Positions 31,388-42,254 of a DNA stretch of 64,000 nucleotides are shown here, one piece after another. The stretch is from the NCBI GenBank assembly GCA_949152475.1, contig OX424570.1, positions 2,468,181-2,532,180 of the forward strand, read 5' to 3'. The notes beneath the pieces were generated by a model, which saw nothing but the letters and a program-made list of their open reading frames with translations, was not told the DNA's origin and searched no databases. Source of the stretch: Terebella lapidaria (lineage: Eukaryota > Annelida > Polychaeta > Terebellida > Terebellidae). The translations under genes and the position numbers were made by a program. The stretch's first letter is position 1; every line of letters begins with the position of its first letter.

Positions 31388-32159
31388 GGACTACCGGACA
31401 GTGATCAGACAGATTATCTCCATCATGCACAGAAAAATATTCACTGATATTTTCTTTGACATTTTCTGACACAAGAAAATGGTCTACTTTTGAGAATACA
31501 TCATTAGAGCTGTGCTCGTATGTGTGCAAAATATTTGCAAAATCACTGTGTATACACGGGAATAAAGTTTGATCATCAATGAATCTAACCAACTCGATCG
31601 TATGCAACGAATCCCTTCTACTAAAATCGGTATTGAAATCACCTGCAATCAAAATTTTATCCACATAAGCATGTTTCTCACATATACTGACAATGTCGTG
31701 CAAAGTACTGCAATACATATCCAGATTATTTTGGTCATAAGTAGTGTCACACGGCATATAAACATTAAATAACAGAATAGTCATACTATTGTGAAGATGT
31801 AATAGACCTGAAGAACATCTACTGTTGACATTAATGGGAATAAAAGTACAGTTGAGTGAATTATTCACAAGAATAGCACATCCACCAAAAGGTCTACCAG
31901 TATATATCACAGAAGAATCCATTCCAGAACAGCCATGAACTTGTACATTTTGCAAATAACTAGACAATTTGGGAATATCATAATCAAAATACCAATGTTC
32001 TTGGATAAGTACTATGTCATACAAAGATACCAGATGTTTCAAATATTCAATACGATCATCACCATGACCTTTACAATTGAACGATACAATAGATAAACAC
32101 TGAGTATTGGGTACATCCAGGCTTAGTTCCATGATTGGGGTTGATTGCGGGTTTGCCAA
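31383..32159 (-). pseudogene. LINE apurinic-type endonuclease portion of ORF2
   Basis: 258 residues with exonuclease-endonuclease-phosphatase motifs: SFNCKG (26-31), QEHW (53-56, catalytic Glu), FNVYMP (131-136), AGDFNTD (172-178) and the final NLSDHCPV (249-256, catalytic Asp-His). All expected catalytic positions are present, so the domain itself looks undamaged. The frame stops two codons after SDHCPVV. It begins 37 bp inside the end of ORF1, the usual tight ORF1-ORF2 overlap. The separation from the RT arises from an internal deletion at about 31383-31390. Confidence 0.88.
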
Positions 32160-32761
32160 AAGCGCCTAACATAAATACCAGTTGGCCAGAAAGAGGCCTG
32201 CAGCACGTTTTCCAAATCAGACATTTTGATTTGCACCCTGAAGCTGTTAAACAGTGAACCAGTTTTGGATGTTTTTTCAATGGCACGAACCTCAATATTT
32301 CTACTGTTCATGTACAATTTAATCTGATCATGATCGACATCTTGAGCAACACGAAACACAAAAATGTCCCTGTTGGGTTCTGGAGCTCCACGCATGTGAT
32401 CCGACGATCCAGCTGTTCCGACGATGGCGAGTCGACGCCTTTTTCGTCGCCTCTGATTGGACGGAAGCTCGAAACCAGCAGAATGTCCAGACGCCACCGT
32501 CACTTGACTCGAGGCTCGACTCAGCTGCCCACGAGTGTCCGAGGAAGATGTGAGCTGACGACCAGTTTTGTCTCTCGAAGTGTGCTCAACACGTGTAGGA
32601 GCAACCGAGCGTGGTTTCGTCTCTGCGTGTACCCGGGGCATGAGAACATCAGCCGCGATGACATCGAAGCTCTCTGCACCCGAGGCACTCGGTGATGACA
32701 GGAAAGGGTCCGGGGGACACATATCAGATGTCTCTGTGTGTAACACTGTTGTCGCTTGCAT
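32123..32761 (-). CDS. LINE ORF1 (212 aa)
   Basis: This is the first gene of the minus-strand LINE. The N-terminal 120 residues are Ser/Thr/Pro/Arg-rich and probably disordered, including the basic NQRRRKRRRL run. The C-terminal part (about 130-212, DIFVFRVAQDVDHDQIKLYM and WPTGIYVRRFW) looks like a small folded domain seen in other invertebrate LINE ORF1 proteins that ends in a basic V-R-R-F/Y motif. No zinc finger is present. Such proteins bind the element RNA. The first Met at 32761 was used. The frame is intact, in contrast to ORF2. Confidence 0.65.
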   Translation of the reverse strand: MQATTVLHTETSDMCPPDPFLSSPSASGAESFDVIAADVLMPRVHAETKPRSVAPTRVEHTSRDKTGRQLTSSSDTRGQLSRASSQVTVASGHSAGFELPSNQRRRKRRRLAIVGTAGSSDHMRGAPEPNRDIFVFRVAQDVDHDQIKLYMNSRNIEVRAIEKTSKTGSLFNSFRVQIKMSDLENVLQASFWPTGIYVRRFWQTRNQPQSWN

Positions 32762-32769
32762 GGGATGAG

Positions 32770-33300
32770 AAACCTTCGAATACTATTTATTGCAAATTGC
32801 CAAAAATGGAAAGACCAGGGACCTATTTTCCGTCATCACAGGGTGTAAAGAAAAAGGAATTCCAAACAGAGAAATGACTCAAGGAGTACATGCTGTGCTG
32901 TATTGTATTCAAAATGATGGATACCATGATAGATGCCGCGATGGAGTAGTATCACTATTATCTTTCCGGAACACCTGATTTCACCTCCTAATGGCCATTT
33001 TCTGGGGGTTCATGAGTTTCCCTGTCTTTTTTGTTTTCTCTCACTTCGTATGCCTGATATGACTTTCTGTCTCCAGACTATGAGACTGGATAACGGACCC
33101 TGTTTTGTTTGCTCGGAATACTTAATACTGGGTATTAATTCCACGCCTATCACAGCACAGCATACACTTCTTTGGCCAGATATGCTGCAAAAGGGTAAAG
33201 GACCTAACTCAGGACGGGAGTAGAGAAGTTGATTACAGGGTCGGTTAAAATGTTTGCAATTATCAGACAAGTAAAACGATTATGATGCTTATTTTGAATC
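32770..33300 (+). other. Exon-like segment, related to other parts of the window
   Basis: The plus frame around 32820-32960 reads DLFSVITGCKEKGIPNREMT and further GYHDRCRDGV. The text at 32965-33010 (GGAACACCT, TTCACCTCCT, ATGGCCA, TGGGGG in order) resembles 56797-56840 and 58680-58725. At 33088-33151 lies a 64-bp segment repeated elsewhere. This looks like pieces of an uncharacterised multi-copy gene or repeat; I do not recognise it. Confidence 0.35.
33088..33151 (+). repeat. Dispersed conserved 64-bp segment, copy 1
   Basis: About 95 percent identical by eye to the reverse complements of 44538-44601 and 47156-47219. In all three the frame reads LDNGPCFVC, then EYLILGI or VYLILGI and ST. 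Surroundings here are otherwise different from the other two. Confidence 0.8.
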
Positions 33301-33306
33301 CATTAA

Positions 33307-35615
33307 GGTTGTTCGATACACCGAACGCGTCATCATGTGGCCCGTCTATGGTTGACCAAACGTGTCATAAACAGCGAATGTAACGGCGGGGTGAAATAGG
33401 GATCGGCGGGGTATGAATGTTGCCGTGCAATGGGAGTACTGGAAAATCCGGCGGTCTGTAATCAGTACGGCGGAGTCTCGACTTGAACACACAAAGTACT
33501 GGAAGCATCACAGCATATGTCTAGTATCTTTTAGTGGGCCAGCCTCGGTTAAGAAGATAATACTACTAGAACATCCATTCGTTACATAGTTTTAATATGT
33601 ATATGAGTGAACGTTTGCACAACAAAACTAGTACACATAACAATTTCCAAATCTTCTGATTAACATAATCAAACAGATCGTAAAATTATTCAAAACACTG
33701 TTAAATAAATTGACAACACTTCTGTGGATCATGGCATAATTTTCAATACAACTCAAGCTTAGCGATAATAATATTTTGAAAGACTATTCATGGTATTGCA
33801 GATCTCGTAGGGCTAATAAGCATGAATGTACTAGTATGGCATAACACATGGAATTTGTTGCTACTTGACTTGAGTGGACCAAGGACAAAAGATACAACGA
33901 ATGCAAGAGCAAATTTGAGTTGGGGGGGGGGGGGGGGGTTGCTGGCGCAAGTGGCCCTCATTACTTTGTATATGATATCTTTGTAAGACCAATAAAACAA
34001 GTGTGAGGGTTTCTTCCGTTTCTTACCACATCCTCCCATCCGCCGAATCCTGCATTTTGTGCCCCTGTGGAGTGTTTTCTTCACAATTCCAATCTCTTAG
34101 AAGTTCAAAGTTCACGACAAAATATCCAGAGGTCGTCACACACTCTTTTATAATAGTTTGTCCTATGCGCCCCTAAGTATGTCCAAACACGCATATGCAT
34201 TTCCAGTTCCACTAAGCAACATTCCATTGACATACATCAATTCCTCTATAGCCTGTCCATTATATAGCCTGAATATACCAAATGTTCACTCTTTAAGAGG
34301 AATACATCATAAGAAGAGCTCAGCTTCATTGGGCCGCAACATTTACAGCCCACCAGGCTCGATTTCGCGGGGCTCCGTTTTCGTTACAGTTGTCATTTTT
34401 GACACGTTTCGTCTACCATACCCGTTCCGCTATGTAAGCCGAATGGGGCTAACTTTTTTTGTTTCCGCAGCTTATCTGCCCAGAAATTTACACTATGTTA
34501 GGCGATTTTCTGCCAAAATTCATCGAGATGCATGAAATAGACCTATAGACGAAATAATCTCCAAAATTCACCGCGCACAGATCAGCGCTACCCTCTCAGT
34601 CAAATCCGTTATCAGCCATTTATATATAATAAGATATATCCTCACGTTGTCCGTATGTATAGGCCTACAAGTTGTCGCAAAATCCTGTGCCAAATGTGGC
34701 GGTCATCTTGCTCAAGCTAATTGGGTGAAATTTATTCCTAAAGTTCTACTGACTTGTCAAATTTGATGGGGATATTTCAACTATAGGCCTACTGAGTTGG
34801 CGATCGGAGAGAATCTCATCTGAACCAATTGACCAGTCAACATCTAGTGGTTCATTCTAGCAGCCATACCGTTCATGCTAATGATCACATCTACCATGCC
34901 AGCCTTTTATACATTTCTGAGTCAAGTCAGAACATACAATATATGAAATATATGATTTTTTTTTTCAATTCATACTCACAAAAACTTGAATAATTCGACA
35001 TAGTATGCACTCCAAATTCATGAAATTATTGATTTTTTGTTTCCATAAAATGACACTTTTCATGTTTTAACGCTTATATCGCGAAAAGTAACCTGGATAG
35101 GTATATTTTTTACATTATTTTTACAAACCCAAAATATCATTGAAGAAATATGTGTAAAAAAATTAGAAAAAAATACTGTATTACTGACCGAGCAGTGATA
35201 CTCAACGTTGTATGGATTATCAGAAGTTACTCTTTTTCTGTAAAATTTCAGTGCTGAAATATTTACACCTGTTCTTACTCTTGCCACGAAACATATCAAA
35301 CTCAGTGCTAGCGAATTTTGTTTCATCAGTTTAATGAACCGTTGCATATACAACAGTTCTGTACTGAAAAATCCTTTAAATATATAGTTTTAGGCAAAAA
35401 TATGCAGTTAGATTGCATGTCATGATGTAATGGATTGTGGCTATTGCTGAGGTACTTTCAAGACTGATAGGAGGTCAACAAAATGCATCATAGCAAAAAA
35501 TATCATACGGTGACCTACTATTTTTTTCTGCTTTTTGTAACCATCACATATCTAGCTATCAAGAAATATAACTTTTTACTCAATAAAAACACCTTTCCGG
35601 GTGTTTCGAACAACC
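33307..35615. mobile_element. TTAA-flanked TIR element, about 2.3 kb
   Basis: TTAA lies on both sides (33303-33306 and 35616-35619). The ends read GGTTGTTCGATACACC and, inverted, GGTTGTTCGAAACACC, with 15 of 16 positions equal. The interior has a run of G at 33921-33938 and no transposase-length frame; the 125-residue plus frame at 34158-34535 has no recognisable motif. TTAA duplication suggests a piggyBac-type non-autonomous element, although the ends do not start with the usual CCC. Short TIRs leave some chance of coincidence. Confidence 0.5.
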
Positions 35616-35989
35616 TTAAATAGAATTAAATTTCACCAATGGGTTTCTTTCATTGTGACCGACCCTGTTATCCTTTATCTCAGGGTGTGTTGGATTAACT
35701 GCACACCAAACACCTTCCCTCAAATGAGAGGTGTTCCAAGTCATGCAGGCAAAAAACACCTGACATTTGCTCAGAAAGAACTGCTACCCATTCTCTTCCC
35801 AAAGATGCATAGGTAAGAAGACCAAGCCGAACGTCAGGTCAAAATCACCTAATCAACCATCATCGCAGGTTGTCTTGAGAGGAGGAAGGACCTAAACACC
35901 CTTTATAAGAGGATGTGAGGAGAGGACCTGCTCACCCTTTTTTCAGGGTGAGTGAAGGGACTAAGGGAACCAAGCAACCATCATAGGGA

Positions 35990-36145
35990 TCCGACCTATC
36001 ACCAATCCTAATGCAAATCGACCTTTTACCAATCCTCTTCCAAATCGACCTATTACCAATCCTATTGCAAATCAACCTATTACCAATCCTATTGCGAATC
36101 GACCTATAACCAATGCTATTGCAAATCGAGCTATTACCACCAACA
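35990..36145. repeat. 27-bp minisatellite, about five units
   Basis: The unit is ATTACCAATCCTATTGCAAA plus TCGACCT, repeated about five times with few changes. As the period is a multiple of three, the minus strand has a run of NRIGNRSIC-like nonapeptides, which is a consequence of the repeat and not evidence of a gene. Confidence 0.85.
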
Positions 36146-36339
36146 CCACAAGATTTTGACAGCGTAAATGGAAAAGTTAACATCGAGTAATTGCAGCGTC
36201 AGCAATACAGCATTGTGCCCATGATGAAGTCATTGATGAATGCTGTGTCCATGATGAAGCCCAGCATTTTTCAATAGAACACCAAATTTTACGCACATTG
36301 CCGAGCACATTGGCCCGGATGATTCTGTTAACCTGGTGA

Positions 36340-37560
36340 CATATGTTCCATTGAAAAACTATTGACAATGTTGAAAACCAATAAGGCCACATGTCATGAT
36401 ATGTTGCCAGCAATACTTTTAAAAATGGCCTCTATTGTATTATCTCCTTACATAACTAATATTGTAAACAAGTCTTATGTGTTATTCCGTGTTTTTTTAA
36501 AGGATATATGTCCTATTTACAAGAAATGTAATGATTGTGAAGTGGCTAATTATAGGCGAGTATTTTGCCAAAAATGTTTTCGAGAGAGATATTGACAGAC
36601 AACTTTCAGCATATTTTGAAAATATATTGACTCATTTCTTGTCAGGATTTAGGCCAAAACATGTGCTAATCTTATTAATCTATCTCGTGCTTTTGATTGT
36701 ATTCCTCACAAGTTATTTATTGATAAGTTCAGCGCATATGGTGTATCAATCAATACATATGAACTTTTACTCAGTCATTACCCATTTAGGAAAGAAAGGG
36801 TAAAAATATGTGACACCACAAGTAATTGGCAATATGTGTGCAAGGGTACATCTCAAGGTTCTGTATTCGGTACCCAATCACTTAATATATCTACCAAAGA
36901 TATGATGTTATGTACTTAACAATGATGTTGATATTGATAACTGCGCAGATGAGAATACGTCTGTATGTTATGGCAAGGATTATAAAACAGTCAACTAAAA
37001 TATCTATGCAATGTTAAAAGAGGTGTATCTTGGTTTGAAGATACCACATGAAAATTAACCCTAATAAATTTCAATGGATAGTGTTTCGTGGGAAGCAAAA
37101 TGTCAGTAATTTCAATTTTGACACTTATGTATTGCAACCAGTTCTCACTGTAAAACTGTTGGGTTTACATCTTCCTAGTGAATTAAAATTAGATGAAAAA
37201 ATAATGTGAATATGTCAGGAAGCGGGTAGATAGGTACATGTTTTATGTATAAGGATCCTAAAGGAAAGTAACAAGATGTTTTTGTACAACTATTTTATAG
37301 GGTGATATTTCAACTACTGTCCTGTTATTTGGCATTTTTGGTCTGTTGCCAATACATTGAAGTCAGAAAAGATTCAACGTAAAGCTCAATCTTATAAACT
37401 CTAAACATCAAGGCTTCTTACACTGAATTATTAGCAAAGTGTAAAAAGATACCTTTTATTGAATATGTTACCAAAGAAAGTGAAACTTGCTCCATCATGT
37501 AAATGGTTCCAAAATCACTAAAGAACTGGACACCTAATTGCAAATGTGTTAACTGTTCAT
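36340..37560 (+). pseudogene. Decayed LINE reverse transcriptase, plus strand
   Basis: Pieces in three frames align in RT order: KTNKATCHDMLPAILLKMAS (before the fingers), DICPIYKKCNDCEVANYR, LSGFRPKH, NLSRAFDCIPHKLFIDKF (motif A region near 36676), GTSQGSVFGTQ (near 36846), then NCADENTSVCYG where the catalytic YADD box should be, and NPNKFQWIVF. A C-terminal EKIQRKAQS stretch follows near 37365. Frameshifts, stops and the loss of the second catalytic Asp show that it is dead. A possible 3-prime end with AAATAAAAAT lies near 37717. It resembles Jockey/CR1-type LINEs and is a different family from the minus-strand LINE at 30035. Confidence 0.7.
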
Positions 37561-37739
37561 GTTGTACAATATTTAATATGTACTATGCTATTTTGAGCTA
37601 GATCTACATGTATGTCACACTTTCTCATTGTACATAACCATCTTTCATTCCCATCTCGTGGATTCAATAGTGCTTTGCCACTAATGTTGTATGTTACTGT
37701 TTTATATGGACGTTTTAAATAAAAATTTCTCATCTTATT

Positions 37740-38702
37740 TTGTCTTCTGTCAATCAGAAACCAGCAACACTACAAAATATACGTTTTGCTGTATCAACAG
37801 GGGATCGTGAACTTTTGTCTTCTGGAGAACAACGTGTTCTGCGTTCGGGGGGGGGGGGGGGCAAAAAAATTCCTTCACATGTTTATACTTGAAGATCAGA
37901 TCTGTATTCGAGAAATAACGTGTGTGACAATTTCGTGTCCCTCCATCACGCACTATATGCAGTAGTTATGGAACAAGAAGTCCACAACATATTTTCCGTT
38001 GGTAAGTTCGCTCTGGGTGACATCCTGGGTGACAAAATCCATATAGAAGCATGGAATGGTCGTATCATGAAATGATTCAAAGGGGGTTTCAGGCAGACAA
38101 ACGATTGGACAGAGTGGTGTGGTTGCCAGCACCATAAACATCACTCATCTTTTCATCTCTGGTCCAATGATGCAGAAAATGTGAACACCTGATACTTATC
38201 ACCGATGACTGACAAAGTCGGATAGTTTATGGATATGGCGCTTGACAAACGTGAGATTACGTTTCCCAATCACAATGAATACATGGATGAATAAACTGAC
38301 GGAAACGGGGAAATTTGGTCTCACGGTATCAAACAAGAAAGGCTTGTTTTGTTCACGGCCACCACAGGTTTTAGTGATGTATGCAGGTGGAGTTCAGTGT
38401 GGAATAATTTGCTGTGAGTCATGACATGTATGACATTAATCTTGTTTGCATTGCCTATAAACTACCTTCATAACATTTCGGGCAATCGGATTTTGAGTTA
38501 GAAGCCAGCACATTAACGTTTGTGCTTTATCCCAAACGAAACATGATGAAATAACATTAATTTTGACTTGAGTTAAACTTCAAATATACATATAGTACGG
38601 TCATTTCCGTAGATTCTATGACCACTTTCTGACTTTCTGGTGGTCTCTGAAAAGTAACCATTTCATTTCATTCACCCTGTTAGTTGGGAAAGTCTGTTTA
38701 TT
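37740..38702. other. No recognised gene
   Basis: Contains a run of G at about 37848-37861 and otherwise unremarkable AT-rich sequence. Small frames on both strands have no recognisable motif. Confidence 0.45.
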
Positions 38703-39379
38703 GTATCCCCCGAACAAAGTTCGGCGGATACTATGGATTTGGCTTCGTCGTCCGCGTCCGTGTCCGCGTCCGCAGAGATTTTCTTGTGAACGCCCTACAG
38801 GCCGTAATTTTCACCCGATCACCATTATTTTTTGCAGGCACATATATAATGGTAAGATCCCGACACCAATCGATTTTGGTTGCCGTGGCAACTGAATTGG
38901 TCGTTTGGTGACACATGTTGCATTGAAAACAGCCTGTTTGAGACACATGGCTTGTGAACGCGTTACAGGCCGCAATTCTCACCCGATCACCATTATTTTT
39001 TGCAGGCACATATATTATGGTAAGATCCCGACACCAATCGATTTGGGTTGCCGTGGCAACTGAATTGGTCGTTTGGGGACACATTTTGCATTGAAAACAG
39101 CCTGTTTGAGACACATGGCTTGTGAACGCTCTACAGATGGCAATTTTTGACGAATCTCGATAATATTTGGAAGTGTTGTTGGGAAGGGCTGTCACACGAA
39201 ACCAATCGTTTTTTAGAATGATCATATAAATATTAATATGTTAACAGCCTAACTTATTACAGAATTTTGAAATATCCATTTTGACATGTACGATCATTCC
39301 AATAGCCTGTACAATGGAAGGTAATGACACTGGTTTCTTGTTCAGAATGGAGAACTGAAGTTTTCAGTGAAAACAGGAC

Positions 39380-40260
39380 AATATTACTGAATAAGTTAAC
39401 ATCAGTTTTACTAGTTAAGTCTATTATTGTCCACAATAAAAATAGATAAGATGAGAAACATTTATTATTAAGCTCAACAGGGTAAAGGTTTTGTCCAGTA
39501 CAGATTTCATGGGTGTAACTGAATACGTTAACATTATTTTTAATAGTTAAGTCTATTATTGACCGCAATAAAAATAGTTAAGACAAGAAATATTTATTAT
39601 TAACCTCAACAAGGTAAATGTTTTGTCCAGTACAAATTTCATTGGTGTAACCGAATAAGTTAACATTATTTTCACTAGTTAAGTCTATTATTGACCACAA
39701 TAAAAATAGTTAAGTCTATTATTGACCACAATAAAAATAGTTAAGATGAGAAATATTTATTATTATGCTCAACAAGGTGAAAGTATGTCCAGTACAGATT
39801 TCATGGGGGTACTGAATAAGTTAACATTATTTTTACTAGTTTAGTCTATTATTGACCACAATAAAAATAGTTAAGACAAGAAATATTTATTATTGGGCTC
39901 AACAAGGTAAAGATTTTGTCCAGTAGACATTTTATGTCTGTAACCAAATAAGTTAACATTTTTTTTTCCTAGTTAAGTCTATTATTGACCTCAATAAAAA
40001 TAGTTAAGATGAGAAACAATTATTATTGAGCTCAACAAGGTTAAGATTTTGTCCGGTAGAAATTTCTGGGTGTAACCGAATAAGTTAACTTTATTTTTAC
40101 ATGTTAAGTCTATTATTGACCACAATGAAAATAGTTTAGACAAGAAATATTTATTATTGGGCTCAACAAGGTGAAGGCTTTGTCCAATAGAGATTTTATG
40201 GCTGTGACCAAATAAGTTTACATTATTTTTTTGCTAGTTAAGTCTATTATTGATCACAAT
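39380..40260. repeat. Tandem array, about 131-bp period, about seven units
   Basis: The marker TAAGTCTATTATTGACCACA recurs near 39416, 39547, 39678, 39840, 39975, 40108 and 40239, each unit also containing GGCTCAACAAGGTAAA and GAATAAGTTAACATT. One 35-bp piece is additionally duplicated near 39700. Related units occur at 60960-61034 and 62554-62900. Confidence 0.85.
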
Positions 40261-40261
40261 A

Positions 40262-41220
40262 GCTTTTTATGAAAACATTGATCAACTTTTACTTTGAATT
40301 TCAACTTGAGACCATGTTTGGCACAAATTATGAGTTAAAATATAACTTATGGTGAAAAATTCGATCTGGCTCCAATTTTGTCATCTTGAAATGCAGTTTT
40401 GGTCAACTTTTACTTTGAATTTCAACTTGAAAGCATGTTTGGCACATATTATAAGTCGAAATATAACTTATGGTGAAAAGTTCAATCTGGCTTCATTTTC
40501 GTCATCTTGAAATGCAGTTTTGGTAAATTTTTGGGTTTGAATTTCAACTTGAAACCAAGTTTGGCACATATTATGAGTTAAAATATAACTTATGATGGGA
40601 AGTTCGATCTGGCTCCAATTTCTTCATCTTGAAATGCAGTTTTGGTAAACTTTTAGCTTGAATTTCAACTTGAAACCAAGTTTGGCACATATTATGAGTT
40701 AAAATATAACTTATGACGAAAAGTTCTATCTGGCTCCAATTTCGTCATCTTGAAATGCAGTTTTGGTCAACTTTTACATTGATATTCAACTTAATACCAA
40801 GTTTGGCACATATTATGAGTTGAAATATAACTCATGGCGAAAAGTTTGATCTGGCTCCAATTTCGTCATCTTGAAATGCAGTTTTGGTCCACTTTTAGTT
40901 TGAATTCCAACTTGAAATCAAGTTGGGCAGGTATTATGAGTTAAAATATAACTCATGACGAAAAGCTTGATCTGGCTCCAATTTTGTCATCTTGAAATGC
41001 AGTTTTGATTAACTTTTACTTTGAATTTCAACTTGAAACCATGTTTGGCACATACATGTATTATGAGTCGAAATATAACTTATGGTGAGAAGTTCAATCT
41101 GGCTCCAATTTCGTCATCTTGAAATGCATTTTTGGTCAAATTTTACTTTGAATTTCAACTTGGAACCAAGTTTGTAAAATATTCTGAGTTGAAATATAAA
41201 CAGGTGAAAAGATTGATCTA
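40262..41220. repeat. Tandem array, about 121-bp period, about eight units
   Basis: Each unit contains CATCTTGAAATGCAGTTTTG and GAATTTCAACTTGAAACCA, and the marker TTTGGCACA recurs about every 121 bp from 40317 to about 41046, with a diverged last unit near 41170. No gene. Confidence 0.9.
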
Positions 41221-41469
41221 TCTGTATTTTCGTTATTTTATCAAACATGTCGAATGGAAATTCATATAAAGAAATTTCAGTGGTGATTTTGAATTCGACC
41301 ATCAATAACCTCGGAAAATCAGTGCAGCAATTTTGTTGGGGAAAAGAAAACAGTTGTGACTTGAGATTTAACATTTCTCTGGTAATCTTTTTTAGCCCTT
41401 GCTCTAGTTTTTCACACTTGACAGTGATATATTTGGGGCAACAGAGATGATAGGGCTACGGGGGATACA

Positions 41470-42254
41470 CCCAAGCGGTCGTAGGCGACCGGAAGCGTCT
41501 AGTTTCTAACTGTAGCACATCTAGCTCTAAAGATGTTGTATTTTAATCTATTCAAAATGTTGATGGCGGCCATTTCTGAAAATCATAGCGACCGATTCCA
41601 AAAATTAGCCTCCACTGTTGAGAAATGCATGACCTCATTTTTTTCAGCTAAATGGTTCGGTTAATCAAAAGTGGTGACGGAATCTACGGAAATGACCCTA
41701 CTAATAATAAATGTGTAAATCGGTCTTTGAAGACAAAACTGTTGGCGATAGAGCTTAGCTTGGTATTCAGAACATATAGGAATCTATCTATATACGGTAT
41801 ATATTTTTATGACATTGAACTTGACCCAGCCAACCTCGAGATTTCAAGCCCATCACAAAATGTGTCAATATTTGCAGTGACATAGTGTCACTGTGTCAAA
41901 TGGCTGTTCAACTGAAATGATTCGGCGCAATATTTTGGAATAAATACTTAGAAAGTGTTACCGACAAATGCTCTGTCCTCCCGCGGATTCGTTCAACCTC
42001 TCCAGAATTACACATAGTGCAAATGTATGAAGATCAGCTGATATTTTGGTCATAGGAATCTACAATTAGCGTCTGTGGTGCGAATCGGCATAAACCACAC
42101 TGTTATGCATATGACAGGATATGTATTAGATAGGCTATACAAACAAGAACGGTAACAGCTGAGTGTCGTGAACATTGTGATTTTTTCACCGTTTATGCTC
42201 GGATGATAACGCATCAAGATCGATATCGTTTGTACTTATGATGTCCAGTTCTGT
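41470..42254. other. No recognised gene
   Basis: Sequence between composite element A and the tandem duplication. The part from about 42190 (GATGATAACGCATCA onward) resembles 47695-47760. The 77-residue frame at 41652-41885 has no recognised motif. Confidence 0.4.

Larger units (their letters stand above)
38703..41468. mobile_element. Composite noncoding element A with two internal tandem arrays
   Basis: The element opens with GTATCCCCCGAACAAAGTTC, a hairpin (CCGAAC, AAA, GTTCGG), and closes with CGGGGGATAC (41459-41468), giving 10-bp terminal inverted repeats. After the head come two copies of a segment of about 178 bp (38780-39135, with CTTGTGAACG and CACCAATCGATTT). Next is an array of roughly 131-bp units (39380-40260), then an array of roughly 121-bp units (40262-41220). 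A second head of the same type lies at 60486. There is no coding capacity. The mobile nature is inferred from TIR-like ends and the second copy; no target duplication was found. Confidence 0.55.

Noticed and set aside
35932..36183. Frame with nonapeptide repeats of the NRIGNRSI type
   Set aside because: Fully explained by a 27-bp minisatellite; no start context or flanking coding sequence.
38731..39225. 164-residue minus-strand frame with repeated CFQC..C motifs
   Set aside because: It covers the duplicated 178-bp segment of composite element A and the head microsatellite; the repeated Cys motif is a by-product of the DNA duplication.
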